Source: Yinghuangia seranimata (lineage in GTDB: Bacteria; Actinomycetota; Actinomycetes; Streptomycetales; Streptomycetaceae). From it: DNA of 64,000 bases. Both the position numbers and the translations under genes were made by a program. The notes below the pieces were generated by a model. It saw only the letters and a program-made list of their open reading frames with translations, searched no databases and was not told the origin of the DNA. Location: assembly GCF_029953285.1 (NCBI RefSeq), contig NZ_JASAOI010000055.1, positions 1-64,000 on the forward strand. The letters run 5' to 3'. Each line of letters opens with the position of its first letter. Position 1 is the stretch's first letter. Of the stretch, positions 31,979 to 40,549 are shown piece by piece.

Positions 31979-34051
31979 GTGGAGGAAGCCGACGACTTCG
32001 GCCCATGGCTGGGGCGGCAGTTGCGCCGTCGCAGTATGAGCCAGAACGAGCTGGCGCTGACGCTCGACGTGACCCGAGCCGCGGTGTCCGCCTGGGTGAC
32101 CGGGCGGGCGGAACCGCGTCCCGACAAGAAGCGGGCCATCGCCGCAGCGCTCGGCCTGGACGAGGTCGCGGTGACGGTGCGTGAGGAGACACCGACGCAG
32201 GCGGCGAGCGTCACGTGGTACCACCGGCCGGCGCATGTAGACGGCGGCCGCGAATTCGGGAATCCGGCGGCGTTCGCGTTCGACGCCGACCTTTCCGTGC
32301 TCGCCCGGGAAGCCACTCAGAACAGTCTTGACGAACGCTTGGACAACAGCCGCCCGGTGCGTATGCGCTACACGCTGCACCAGATAACCGGAAAACACCT
32401 GTTCCGGTTCCTGGACGCGATTCAGTGGTCGGAGATCGAACCGCATGTCCAGGCCGCAGAGGATCCCAAGCGGAAAACCGGACGCGTCATCGCAGACGGA
32501 CTCCGCGAAATGCGGGAAAACAGTTCGCTGATTCTTCTGCGTATCGACGACTTCAACGCGAACGGACTCACCGGCTCCGACTATGACGACGGCCGCTTCG
32601 CCGCTGTGGTGCGACGGCAGCTCGACAGCAGCAAGTCCTCGGGCGACACGGCGGGCGGCTCCTACGGGCTCGGCAAGGCCACCCTGTGGGCGACCAGCCG
32701 ACTCGGCCTCGTGCTCATCAACAGCACTCTGTCGGAGACCCACGAGGGCCGTCGCGAGCGCCGCATGATCGGGAGGCTCGACCTGCCGTGGCACGTCGTG
32801 GACGGACGTGAGTGGGCGGGCCCCGGCTGGTTCGGCGAACCTGACCGGACGCGCGGCGACGCCGCACGCTCGTGGTGGGCGGACACCGAGACCGCCGCCT
32901 CCTTGCACCTGGACAGGCCCGAAGGCGAGCCTGGTACCTCGTTCCTCATCGTCGGAGCACACGACGCCTCCGGTGACGCCCAGGACCTGCCGGCGATGCG
33001 CGACAAACTGGTCCGCTCCCTCGCCGACGACTTCTGGGCGGCGATGACCACCGGCGGCGGCCGACCGCCACTCCTGGAGGTCACCGTGGTCACCCGCCGA
33101 GACGACGAGGAGGGCGTCGAGGAACGGGTCGACCCCCACGTCCACGCCCCGGTACGCGCCCGTGCGCTGCGTGCCTTCCTCAACGGCGAAACCGTCGACG
33201 CGATCACCGGGCCCACCGATGTGGCACGGCTGTCGGTCTCCCTTGTGCTCCCGGCACGCAAGGCCGGCGCTCGTGGTGACGCGCCCACGCGGCACGACGC
33301 GGTCCTGCTCGTGACCCCGTGCGCTGACGACGACCGGCACGCGAACCACATCACCGCCATGCGCGGCAACCGGATGACCGTAGTCGACCGCCGTATCGGC
33401 GGGGCCGGCGTGAATACCGTCGCCTTCCAGGCCGTTCTGCTGGCGGGCGTAGCCGCGGGCGACGCATCCGCGGACCTGGCGGCCGAACGACTTCTGCGCA
33501 CCTCGGAGCCGCCCGAGCACAACGCATGGCGGCGCACCGACGATCTGACCGCGAGTTATGTGCGCGGCGCCGCCACCCGTATCGCCGAGTTCCTCAAGGC
33601 CGCGGACGTCGCGGCCGTGACGGCGGTGGCCCGGCCCGAACCCGGCGGCGGCGACATGCCCGCCCCGCTGCGCGACATTCTGCGCCTCGATGCGGCGGGT
33701 GCGGGCCGTACAACCGGCTACCCGACCGTCAAGGACCTCGACGGACACCTCCAAGAGGACGGGGCGTGGCGGATCCGGGTCGAGGTACGTCTGCCCGAAC
33801 GCCCGGACGCCTGGCACCTGGTGCCCAAGCTGCGGTTCGCCGTCCGTGGAGGCGGAGGCCTGCCGGTGGAGTGGGCGACACTCGTCGCCCGTTCGAACTG
33901 CACCGTCGAAGGCGACGGGAGCCTCACGTTCACGCCACTCAGCCGTTCGGCCGTGTTCGAGGGCGTCAGCGATCCGACGTCCCATCCGATCGAGGCCGCG
34001 TTGTCGGTCGCCCAGGTCGACCTCGCGCGCGCGGTGGGAGGTGCCCGGTGA
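31979..34051 (+). CDS. XRE-HTH/GHKL ATPase fusion protein (defence candidate)
   Basis: A 690-aa protein starting at GTG 31979 (GAGAGGGA just upstream). Residues about 10-60 are an XRE-type helix-turn-helix (LRRRSMSQNELALTLDVTR, then AVSAWVTGRAEPRPD). From about 100 there is a GHKL-type ATPase: N-box LAREATQNSLDE (about 110), RIDDFNANGLTG as the D-x-N-x-G loop, and GGSYGLGKATLWATS (about 225) as the Gly-rich lid. The remaining roughly 400 residues match nothing I know; the C-terminal 150 look like a beta-rich domain. Fusion of a DNA-binding HTH to a GHKL ATPase suggests a protein that both controls its own promoter and acts as a conformational switch on DNA. It overlaps the next gene by GTGA. 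Confidence 0.75.
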   Translation: MEEADDFGPWLGRQLRRRSMSQNELALTLDVTRAAVSAWVTGRAEPRPDKKRAIAAALGLDEVAVTVREETPTQAASVTWYHRPAHVDGGREFGNPAAFAFDADLSVLAREATQNSLDERLDNSRPVRMRYTLHQITGKHLFRFLDAIQWSEIEPHVQAAEDPKRKTGRVIADGLREMRENSSLILLRIDDFNANGLTGSDYDDGRFAAVVRRQLDSSKSSGDTAGGSYGLGKATLWATSRLGLVLINSTLSETHEGRRERRMIGRLDLPWHVVDGREWAGPGWFGEPDRTRGDAARSWWADTETAASLHLDRPEGEPGTSFLIVGAHDASGDAQDLPAMRDKLVRSLADDFWAAMTTGGGRPPLLEVTVVTRRDDEEGVEERVDPHVHAPVRARALRAFLNGETVDAITGPTDVARLSVSLVLPARKAGARGDAPTRHDAVLLVTPCADDDRHANHITAMRGNRMTVVDRRIGGAGVNTVAFQAVLLAGVAAGDASADLAAERLLRTSEPPEHNAWRRTDDLTASYVRGAATRIAEFLKAADVAAVTAVARPEPGGGDMPAPLRDILRLDAAGAGRTTGYPTVKDLDGHLQEDGAWRIRVEVRLPERPDAWHLVPKLRFAVRGGGGLPVEWATLVARSNCTVEGDGSLTFTPLSRSAVFEGVSDPTSHPIEAALSVAQVDLARAVGGAR

Positions 34052-35001
34052 AGCGGCTCGTCCCCTACCCGACCGTCGCCGGCCCGGTGGAGCTGGCGGT
34101 CGTCCGGGTCCGGGTCGACGACTGGACGTTGCCCGTCCAACTGGTCAACACGACCGACCGGATCGTGGCCCTGCACACCGACCGCGGGACGGACTGGAAT
34201 GAAGCCCGGCTCACGGTCGCGGTGACCACGGCACCCGGTGCCCTCCGCCCGGAGCACCACGGTCGCGACCAGGCGTGCACAGCCGTCCTCCGCGAACGCG
34301 CCACCAACTCGGTCACGGCCGTCCGCCTCCACCCCGACGGATCGGGCGCCTGGACCGGCGAGGTATCGCTCGACCACACACGGCACGCCGGGCGCGTCCT
34401 GTTGGAGGCCCATCTCACCGCGACCGTCGACGACGTCGCGGGCCGCATCATTGGTTCGACGGAGCCGTGGAACGTCGACCTCGAGGCGCGGACGCCGACC
34501 GCCGTCCGCACGGTCCGCCTGGTCCAGGTCGACTTCGCCGCCGACGACCGACCGGAGCTACACCGGTTCCGCGCCGATCCCTGGCACGTCGACGCCTGGG
34601 GCGACCCCCCCGTCCTTTACCTCAACAAAGCGTTCGAGGGCCTTGTCGACCTACTCCACGCCGATGCCTCACCGACTCGTGACACCGTCGCGGCCCAGGT
34701 CGGCGTGGACGTCTGGTCCACCCTGTTCCTCGCCGCCCTCGGAGCGGCGGCGGAGTCGGGCGACGACGAGCCCGCCGTCCCCGGCGGGTGGCACGGCACG
34801 GTCCTCAAGCGCATGCTGCCGGACGTGTTCCCGGACCTCTCACCCGCAGATGCGCTCGCCGAAGCCCTGAAGCGTCGCCGCGAGGGCGACGCGGGGTTCC
34901 ACGCCCTCGTCCTGCACGCGGCGGGCCGCCCGGCCCGACTGAACCCCATGCTCGGCGGCGCGATCAGAGCGCTCCGGCGCGCCTCGGAATCCGGACGGTA
35001 G
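34048..35001 (+). CDS. Unknown protein translationally coupled to the HTH-GHKL ATPase
   Basis: A 317-aa protein starting at GTG 34048, overlapping the ATPase stop by four bases. The first 150 residues are beta-rich (VELAVVRVRVDDWTLPVQL, GEVSLDHTRHAGRVLLEAHL); the second half is helical with VLYLNKAFEGLVDLLH (about 190-206) and ends in MLGGAIRALRRASESGR. I recognise no catalytic motif, signal peptide or membrane segment, and cannot name a family. Strict coupling implies it forms a complex with the ATPase in fixed ratio. The beta-rich front could be an adaptor or sensor domain; that is speculation. Confidence 0.75.
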   Translation: MKRLVPYPTVAGPVELAVVRVRVDDWTLPVQLVNTTDRIVALHTDRGTDWNEARLTVAVTTAPGALRPEHHGRDQACTAVLRERATNSVTAVRLHPDGSGAWTGEVSLDHTRHAGRVLLEAHLTATVDDVAGRIIGSTEPWNVDLEARTPTAVRTVRLVQVDFAADDRPELHRFRADPWHVDAWGDPPVLYLNKAFEGLVDLLHADASPTRDTVAAQVGVDVWSTLFLAALGAAAESGDDEPAVPGGWHGTVLKRMLPDVFPDLSPADALAEALKRRREGDAGFHALVLHAAGRPARLNPMLGGAIRALRRASESGR

Positions 35002-35008
35002 GAGCACA

Positions 35009-35887
35009 GTGCCGACCCGAACCACCGCCACGACGGATCAGCCCGCACACATCGGCCTCCTTCCCGACGGCGTCGCACGCGCCCACCTCACCTCGGCCGT
35101 CCTCCGCGGCGACGAGGTCCCGCCGGCACGCACGGTCGACCGGCTCTCGACGTCACCGTCGGACCGCGCGGCGCCGCGCTGGGAGGCGGCACCTGTACGG
35201 CAGCTTCTACTCGACACGACCGGGCGGTTCCGCGACCACCGGCCGACGACAGCGGACCGCTGGCTGGCGCCGCGCCTTCACACCGTGCTACGTCTCACCC
35301 GGGCTGAAGCCGCAGACCCGGCGCTGTGGAACCATCTGGCGCTGCGGATCGCGCCCGAATACGTCGTCTGGCGCTGGTGCCCGGCGGGCGGTGCGGTGGC
35401 GGCGTCTCGCTTCAGCGGTCCCTTCCACGTCCAGGCCCTGGCCCGGTTGTGGTGGGCGGCCGAGCTGTTCCGCGACGGTCCCGACTACGCGCCGGTCGTC
35501 ACCGCGTGCGCGAACCAGGACGTGCTCAACACGGTCCTCCGAAGCCAGGCGATCCTGCACCGCCCCGTCGCCCAGGCGCTGCTCCGTCTGGTCGGCGAGG
35601 ACGGCGGGTTGACCGGCCGCGAGGTCAACGCGCTCAGCGCCGCCGTCGGGGCGGCCGGCAGCACCCTGCTCTACGAGGTGCTCGCCCCCGACGCAGAGAC
35701 CGACACAGAGGCCGTGCGTGCGTGGATCGGATCCGCGCATGGGTCTTACGTGCCCTACGACACACTGCCGGAAGGACCGGACGACGTGCGCGTCCCGCAG
35801 GCGTCGGTCGACGCTCTGGTGCCGCGTTTCAGGGGGTTCCTCGCCGATGCGGAGGTACGCGGGCGCGCACCCGTGCCCGCACCTTAG
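35009..35887 (+). CDS. Unknown helical protein of the HTH-GHKL operon (DUF6339-like, tentative)
   Basis: A 292-aa protein starting at GTG 35009, seven bases after the previous stop, with AGGAG four bases ahead of the start. After a Thr-rich N-terminus (HIGLLPDGVARAHLTSAVLRG) the chain is mainly helical, with RIAPEYVVWRWCP, HVQALARLWWAAELFRDG and QDVLNTVLRSQAILHRPVAQ. This resembles proteins labelled DUF6339 in actinobacterial defence neighbourhoods, but I assign that from memory with low certainty. No catalytic motif is evident. It is the last gene of its operon and ends seven bases from the convergent cytosine methylase. Confidence 0.7.
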   Translation: MPTRTTATTDQPAHIGLLPDGVARAHLTSAVLRGDEVPPARTVDRLSTSPSDRAAPRWEAAPVRQLLLDTTGRFRDHRPTTADRWLAPRLHTVLRLTRAEAADPALWNHLALRIAPEYVVWRWCPAGGAVAASRFSGPFHVQALARLWWAAELFRDGPDYAPVVTACANQDVLNTVLRSQAILHRPVAQALLRLVGEDGGLTGREVNALSAAVGAAGSTLLYEVLAPDAETDTEAVRAWIGSAHGSYVPYDTLPEGPDDVRVPQASVDALVPRFRGFLADAEVRGRAPVPAP

Positions 35888-35894
35888 CCCGGCG

Positions 35895-37217
35895 TCAGCG
35901 CGCTTCGGTGGCGCGAGCGTCCGCGGCTTCGGGTCGCAGCGCGCGGTAAATCTCCCGGGCGATCGCGGTGGCCAGCGGCGGAGGCACCGCGTTGCCGATC
36001 TGGCGCGCGATCTGGATCTTGCTGCCACACCAGAGGAAGTCCTTGGGGAAGCCCTGGATCAACGCCGCCTCAAGGTGGGTCAGGGGACGATCGGCCTCCG
36101 GGTGGAGGTAGCGCCCCTTCTCCGGCTTGTAGAACTCGGTGCGGATGGTGACGGAAGGCTTGTTCCAGACCAGTCGGCCCATGACGTCCCCTGAGCCGTT
36201 CTTGTGGCCGTCCCAGCTCTCCGTCGACAGATACGCCTTCTTGCCGTCGACCTTTGCGTACTTACCCTCGAGCGCCTTGCGGTTCTCACCTGGCCGGATG
36301 CTCCGGTAGCGGGCCAACGACAGCCCAGTCGGTGTGCGTCCGATGTGCAGCTGCTCAGTACGGAACGGCCCCGGGATGTTCTCCGCCAGTGTCTTGAGCA
36401 GCACGTCGGTCAGCCCACCGGTGTCCTTCACTCTCCGCGACACTACGATCTCGGAGCGCATGCCGTCGGCAAGGAGCGCCGGCAGGTCAACGGAACGCGG
36501 ATTGAGCGGCACCCTGTCCTCACCGATGACGTTCTCCAACGTCCGCCACGGCTCTCGGGTGTCCGTCCCCTCCAGGGTCGGGGCGCCGGCCTTCACGTGC
36601 GTCGGCTCAGGGAAACGGAACGACGCAACCGTGTCCTTCCGCCCAAGCACAATCGTGCGCTGCCGGGTCTGTGCTGCACCGTAGTCGGCGGCGTTGAGCA
36701 CCCTTGCCTCGAGTTGGTAGCCCAACTTCTTGAAGTCCGCCTTGAGCGCGTCCATTTCCCGGGACGAACGGAACCGGTCGACGTTTTCGATCACGAACAG
36801 CGAGGGCTGCACGCGCTGTACGACCTTGAAGTACTGTTCCCAGAGCTTGTTGCGGGGATCGTCCGGGTTGCCTTTGCCGAGGCCGGAGAACCCCTGACAC
36901 GGCGGACCGCCCAAGATGACGTCCGCGTGATCGGGAAAGCGCTTTCCGTCGACCCAGTCCTTGATGTCCCCGAGGAACACGTGCTCCGAATCCCCGGAAA
37001 CCCGGGCGAAGTTCGTCGCATACGTGTAGGCCGCTGACGGCTCGATCTCAACCGCGGCCACCGGGCGGAACGGCGACACGCCGTCGTCCACGGGGTGGAA
37101 GTCGAGGAGTCCCCGGGTCAGGCCGCCACAGCCGGCGAACAGGTCGATCACTGTGATGGGCTCGCCCCACACGGGGGACGTGCCGTCGCCCTGTCCTTCG
37201 GCGACGGTCTCACTCAT
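35895..37217 (-). CDS. DNA (cytosine-5)-methyltransferase, active-site intact
   Basis: A 440-aa C5-MTase. Motif I is VIDLFAGCGGLTRG, motif IV GGPPCQGFSGLGK with the catalytic Cys at about residue 105, motif VI ENVDRF, motif VIII AAQTRQRTIVLG, and motif X RQIGNAVPPPLATAIAREI. The target-recognition region lies between about 210 and 370. It could mark self DNA for the DISARM-like block (a DrmMII role) or for the MORC/Z1 block, since it sits on the same strand 116 bp downstream of a second, Cys-less methylase gene. The ATG at 37217 is preferred by homology of the N-terminus. The ribosome site is weak, and an upstream in-frame ATG near 37256 is possible. Confidence 0.9.
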   Translation of the reverse strand: MSETVAEGQGDGTSPVWGEPITVIDLFAGCGGLTRGLLDFHPVDDGVSPFRPVAAVEIEPSAAYTYATNFARVSGDSEHVFLGDIKDWVDGKRFPDHADVILGGPPCQGFSGLGKGNPDDPRNKLWEQYFKVVQRVQPSLFVIENVDRFRSSREMDALKADFKKLGYQLEARVLNAADYGAAQTRQRTIVLGRKDTVASFRFPEPTHVKAGAPTLEGTDTREPWRTLENVIGEDRVPLNPRSVDLPALLADGMRSEIVVSRRVKDTGGLTDVLLKTLAENIPGPFRTEQLHIGRTPTGLSLARYRSIRPGENRKALEGKYAKVDGKKAYLSTESWDGHKNGSGDVMGRLVWNKPSVTIRTEFYKPEKGRYLHPEADRPLTHLEAALIQGFPKDFLWCGSKIQIARQIGNAVPPPLATAIAREIYRALRPEAADARATEAR

Positions 37218-37333
37218 ACACCCAACCTGTTTCGAAGAGTTGACGACATGCGACATCGACGGACACGTGATCCACTGCGGCATCCTATAGGCGCAGCCAC
37301 AAGCCCGTGGTCGAACTTGAAGGCATGTAGCGC

Positions 37334-38299
37334 TCAGCCACCGAAGGCCTCGACCAGCGCCTGCCCGATCGCGCGCGCCACCGGCGGCGGGCAGGCGTGT
37401 CCGACCTGCCGGTACGCGGCGGTCTTGGCGCCACCCACGCGCCAGGAGTCGGGGAACCCCTGCAACGCCATGACCTGGCGCACAGTGAGCATGGGGTGGT
37501 CCAGGCTTCGCCCACCGTGATCCCTGGGACCCTCGGGACCCGGCACCTCGTCGGCGATGCTCTTCCCCTCGACACCGAGCTTCCGCCAGGCCGCCTTGGA
37601 CCCGGACGGCCCCAGGTCGGCGCCGCCGCGTCCCGACGAACCCCCGACGATCGCCGGTGCGTGGTCCGCGGCGTTCACGGCCCACTCGGTCGCGCCCGTC
37701 CAGCCTCGGGACCCCATCGAATCACCGAGCGTCTCGCCGACCGTGGCAGGCCGTCCCGGAAGCTGTGCAGGCCAGTGGAAATGCAGGAAATCCGCGGGCC
37801 GCAGGGCGACCACGAAACCGTGCTGGCGCTTCTGGGGCACCAGGAAATCAAGGGCGTTCAGCTCGCCCCAGCGGCACTGGTACCCGGCCTGTGACAGCTC
37901 GGCGCCGAGCTCGTCGCGGAACTCCCGATAGCCGGGGGACGTCGCGAGGTCCGGGACGTTCTCGATCACCACGGCCCTCGGTTGGATGAGACTCGCGAGC
38001 GACACCGCCTCCCGGAGGAGGCGCATCTCCACCTCGGACTCGGCACGCGCACGGGTGGCGCTGGACCGGACTCGCGGCAGGCCACCGGCGAGCAGGTCGA
38101 CGTCGAAGAGGCCCGACTCGGGGGTGGGCTCGAACCCGAGCAGGTCGAGCTCCCGGACGTCCCAGTCCGGCCGGTTCGAGCGCACAGTCTCACATGCCTG
38201 CGGGTCACGGTCGAAGAGCAGTCGAGGAGCGAACCCCGCTTCTGCGAATCCGAGCGCCATGCCGCCCGCACCGCTGCACATCTCGACGCTCGTGAACAC
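37334..38299 (-). CDS. Cytosine-methylase-like protein lacking the catalytic Cys
   Basis: A 321-aa protein with a C5-MTase fold: motif I SVEMCSGAGGMALGFAEAGF, motif VI VVIENVPDL, motif VIII VPQKRQHGFVVAL and motif X GHACPPPVARAIG. Motif IV, which should read GGxPCQ, is GGLPRVRSSATR, with Arg76 in place of the nucleophilic Cys; the DNA reads CTG CCG CGA GTC, without ambiguity. Motif X also has His for the conserved Asn. It therefore should not methylate by the usual covalent mechanism. The GTG at 38299 has GGGGGG upstream; a TTG at 38317 is an alternative. It lies between vsr and an intact methylase gene on the same strand, suggesting a pseudoenzyme that recognises DNA, possibly as a partner of the active methylase. 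Confidence 0.85.
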   Translation of the reverse strand: MFTSVEMCSGAGGMALGFAEAGFAPRLLFDRDPQACETVRSNRPDWDVRELDLLGFEPTPESGLFDVDLLAGGLPRVRSSATRARAESEVEMRLLREAVSLASLIQPRAVVIENVPDLATSPGYREFRDELGAELSQAGYQCRWGELNALDFLVPQKRQHGFVVALRPADFLHFHWPAQLPGRPATVGETLGDSMGSRGWTGATEWAVNAADHAPAIVGGSSGRGGADLGPSGSKAAWRKLGVEGKSIADEVPGPEGPRDHGGRSLDHPMLTVRQVMALQGFPDSWRVGGAKTAAYRQVGHACPPPVARAIGQALVEAFGG

Positions 38300-38340
38300 G
38301 ACCGCCCCCCGATCCAACCGTCCGCTTGGAATAGCGGCCC

Positions 38341-38817
38341 CTACTGTACGGCGTTACCCGGGGTTCGGGCGGCGTTACGCCGGCCGCGCACGGTCTCGAC
38401 GATCACGCCACTGCAGTCCTCTGGGGCCTCGTGCTCCCAGAACCGCAGGACGGCCCAGCCTTCGGCTTCGAGGAGGCGGTCGGTCTCCCGGTCCCGGCGC
38501 ACGTTGCCGTCGATCTTGTTCATCCAAAACTCGTTGTTCCGGCGCGGAACGGTGAAGTGCTCGGGGCATTTGTGCCAGAAGCACCCGTCCACGAACACGG
38601 CGACCTTCGTCGGCCCGAACACCAGGTCGGCGCTTCGGCGTACGGCCGCGACCGGACGCGCCGACACACGGTAGCGAAGCCCCGCCGCGTGGACGAGGCT
38701 CCTTATCGCCTTCTCGGGCTTCGTGTCACGCCCGCGGTTCGCGAGCATGGACCGCCGATTGCCTTCGGACGACGCCCAAGACCCCTCCGGCGCCACCCAT
38801 TCGGCCTTGTCCGACAC
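38341..38817 (-). CDS. vsr: Vsr-type very-short-patch repair endonuclease
   Basis: A 158-aa nuclease starting at GTG 38817 (AGGGA nine bases upstream). Characteristic segments are NRRSMLANRGRDTKPEKAIR, RSADLVFGPTKVAVFVDGCFWHKCPEHF (the DxxF...FVDGCFWHxC core with metal and zinc ligands) and NVRRDRETDRLLEAEGWAVLRFWEHE. In E. coli Vsr nicks beside T:G mismatches created by 5-methylcytosine deamination. In MORC/Z1-type restriction modules the same fold is thought to serve as an effector nuclease or repair partner of the methylase. It is the first gene of a minus-strand set with two methylase-like genes, divergent from the GHKL ATPase gene. Confidence 0.92.
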   Translation of the reverse strand: MSDKAEWVAPEGSWASSEGNRRSMLANRGRDTKPEKAIRSLVHAAGLRYRVSARPVAAVRRSADLVFGPTKVAVFVDGCFWHKCPEHFTVPRRNNEFWMNKIDGNVRRDRETDRLLEAEGWAVLRFWEHEAPEDCSGVIVETVRGRRNAARTPGNAVQ

Positions 38818-38884
38818 GCGCGGTTCCGTCCCTTCCCGGCAGGCGGGCCGGCGGTTCCGGCCCTATCCCGATTGTGCCGCCTGG

Positions 38885-38902
38885 GACCGACGTATGTCGG
38901 TC
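38885..38902. promoter_or_regulatory. Palindromic operator candidate in the vsr/ATPase divergent promoter
   Basis: GACCGAC-GTAT-GTCGGTC is a perfect 7-bp inverted repeat with a 4-base centre, lying in the 208-bp gap between the divergent vsr and GHKL ATPase genes, 68 bases above the vsr start. Its symmetry and position suit a shared repressor site. The window's closest candidate binders are the XRE-HTH/GHKL fusion and the XRE regulator at 45.5 kb, but neither is linked by evidence. Confidence 0.45.
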
Positions 38903-39025
38903 GTCCGGTGTCCCGACCGACCGCCGTCCGGTCCGGCCGTTCACAGGAAATGCAGCGTGTCCCCCAACTACGCTGTGCAAGATCCGTCGGGGACCGCCGA
39001 GGGGCGGTCGGTGTATGAGGCAGGC

Positions 39026-40549
39026 ATGGGCGACTGGCAGTTCGAGGTTCCGACCACCGGCAGTAAACGTCTCCCGCCTGACGCCCGGTACATGGAGGGT
39101 TTGGCCAGTCAGGGTTACGGGTTCGAAGTCGCCGTCGCCGACCTTGTGGACAACTCCATCGACGCGGGCGCAAGGGACGTCGTCGTCCACTTCCTCCGCG
39201 ACGGTGGGCGACTCGTCACCCTCCTCGTCGTCGACGACGGCGTAGGCATGGACGACGACACGCTGGACGTGGCCATGACGGTCGGCGGTCGGCGGAGCTA
39301 CGACCGTAACGCGCTCGGGATGTTCGGCACCGGTTTGAAGTCGGCCTCTCTGAGCCACGCCGAGTCGGTGACGGTGGTGACGAAGACGCGCCGTAGTCGG
39401 CCGATCGGGCGGCGTTGGCGCATGGAACAGGCCCGTACGGACTTCCTGTGCGACATCGTGGAGCCGACGTTCGCCCAGACGCTGCTGGACCGGTACGCCG
39501 ACCGACCGATCACCTGGCAGGGGACGGTCGTCCGATGGGACGGAGTCAAGGACTTCCCGTCGAACGGCGACGCCGGGCAGACGGACCGCTACCTGATCCG
39601 CGTCATCAACAACCTAGGGCTCCACCTCGGCCTGTACTTCCACCGGTTCCTGGCGCGTGACGACTTCAACATCACCATCGCGGCCGAGGACGTGACCACG
39701 GGCACGGTCTACATGGACTTCGGAGTCGAGCCCATGGACCCGTTCGCGTACCCGAGCACCGGAAAGGCCGGCTACCCGAGGAGGTACGCGGCCGTTCTGC
39801 CGACCGGCGACGCAGTGACGCTCAACGCGCACGTGTGGCCACCCAAATCGAGCCTCCCCGAGTTCCGGGGGCACGGCACCGTGTTGGATCGCCAGGGTTT
39901 CTACTTCTACCGCAACGACCGTCTTGTACAGGCGGGTGGTTGGAACCGTCTCCGACAGCCCGAACAACACCTGTCACTCGCCCGCGTCGCGGTGGACATC
40001 CCTTCGGGACTCGCCGACGTGTTCCGCCTGACCGTCAAGAAGGCAGGCGTCGAGGTCTCCCCCTCGTTCACGGCCGCAGTCGAATCGGCGAAGGACGGTG
40101 ACGGCTCCACGTTCACCGAATACCTCGCCGTCGCGGACGCCGTCTACCGCGACGCGCGCAAGCGTGCCGGGGTGGAACGCAAGCCCGTGATCGCCCCGGG
40201 CAAGGGTTTCGACCCGAGTGTGCGTCGGGTCATAGACGAGGAACTGCCCTTCCTGGACGGCGAGGAGCCGATCTCCATCCGTTGGCAGAAACTCGATCCC
40301 GACGTGTTCTTCGAACTCGACCGGGTGGAACACGTCGTCTACCTGAACCAGCACTACCGCACTGCATTGTCGTCGGGCCGCCACGGTGGGCTCAACGACC
40401 TCCCGATGGTGAAGTCGCTGGTGTACCTGCTGCTGCACAAGGTGTTCGAGTCTGAAGTACGAGGTTCCCGTGAGAAGGACAACCTGAGGCTTTGGCAGCA
40501 CATCCTCGTCGCCGCGGCCAAGAGCGAACTGGGGCGGTACGAAGCATGA
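39026..40549 (+). CDS. MORC/MutL-like GHKL ATPase of a Z1-type restriction module
   Basis: A 507-aa protein. The GHKL fold is clear at the N-terminus: N-box VAVADLVDNSIDAGA (about 40), VVDDGVGMDDDTL (about 70) and RNALGMFGTGLKSASLSHAESVTV (about 93-116). An S5-like second domain follows to about 330, with an unassigned C-terminus. MORC/MutL-type ATPases of this kind recur in predicted restriction systems together with a cytosine methylase, Vsr, a PD-(D/E)XK protein and a Z1 ATPase, which is the set found here. It probably clamps on DNA upon ATP-dependent dimerisation and licenses the nucleases. The start at 39026 follows GAGG by five bases. ATGA overlap with the next gene shows coupling. Confidence 0.88.
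   Translation: MGDWQFEVPTTGSKRLPPDARYMEGLASQGYGFEVAVADLVDNSIDAGARDVVVHFLRDGGRLVTLLVVDDGVGMDDDTLDVAMTVGGRRSYDRNALGMFGTGLKSASLSHAESVTVVTKTRRSRPIGRRWRMEQARTDFLCDIVEPTFAQTLLDRYADRPITWQGTVVRWDGVKDFPSNGDAGQTDRYLIRVINNLGLHLGLYFHRFLARDDFNITIAAEDVTTGTVYMDFGVEPMDPFAYPSTGKAGYPRRYAAVLPTGDAVTLNAHVWPPKSSLPEFRGHGTVLDRQGFYFYRNDRLVQAGGWNRLRQPEQHLSLARVAVDIPSGLADVFRLTVKKAGVEVSPSFTAAVESAKDGDGSTFTEYLAVADAVYRDARKRAGVERKPVIAPGKGFDPSVRRVIDEELPFLDGEEPISIRWQKLDPDVFFELDRVEHVVYLNQHYRTALSSGRHGGLNDLPMVKSLVYLLLHKVFESEVRGSREKDNLRLWQHILVAAAKSELGRYEA

Noticed and set aside
38719..39025. Upstream in-frame extension of the MORC-like ATPase
   Set aside because: It would overlap vsr on the other strand and precede the shared promoter; the family normally begins close to residue 1 of the 39026 start.
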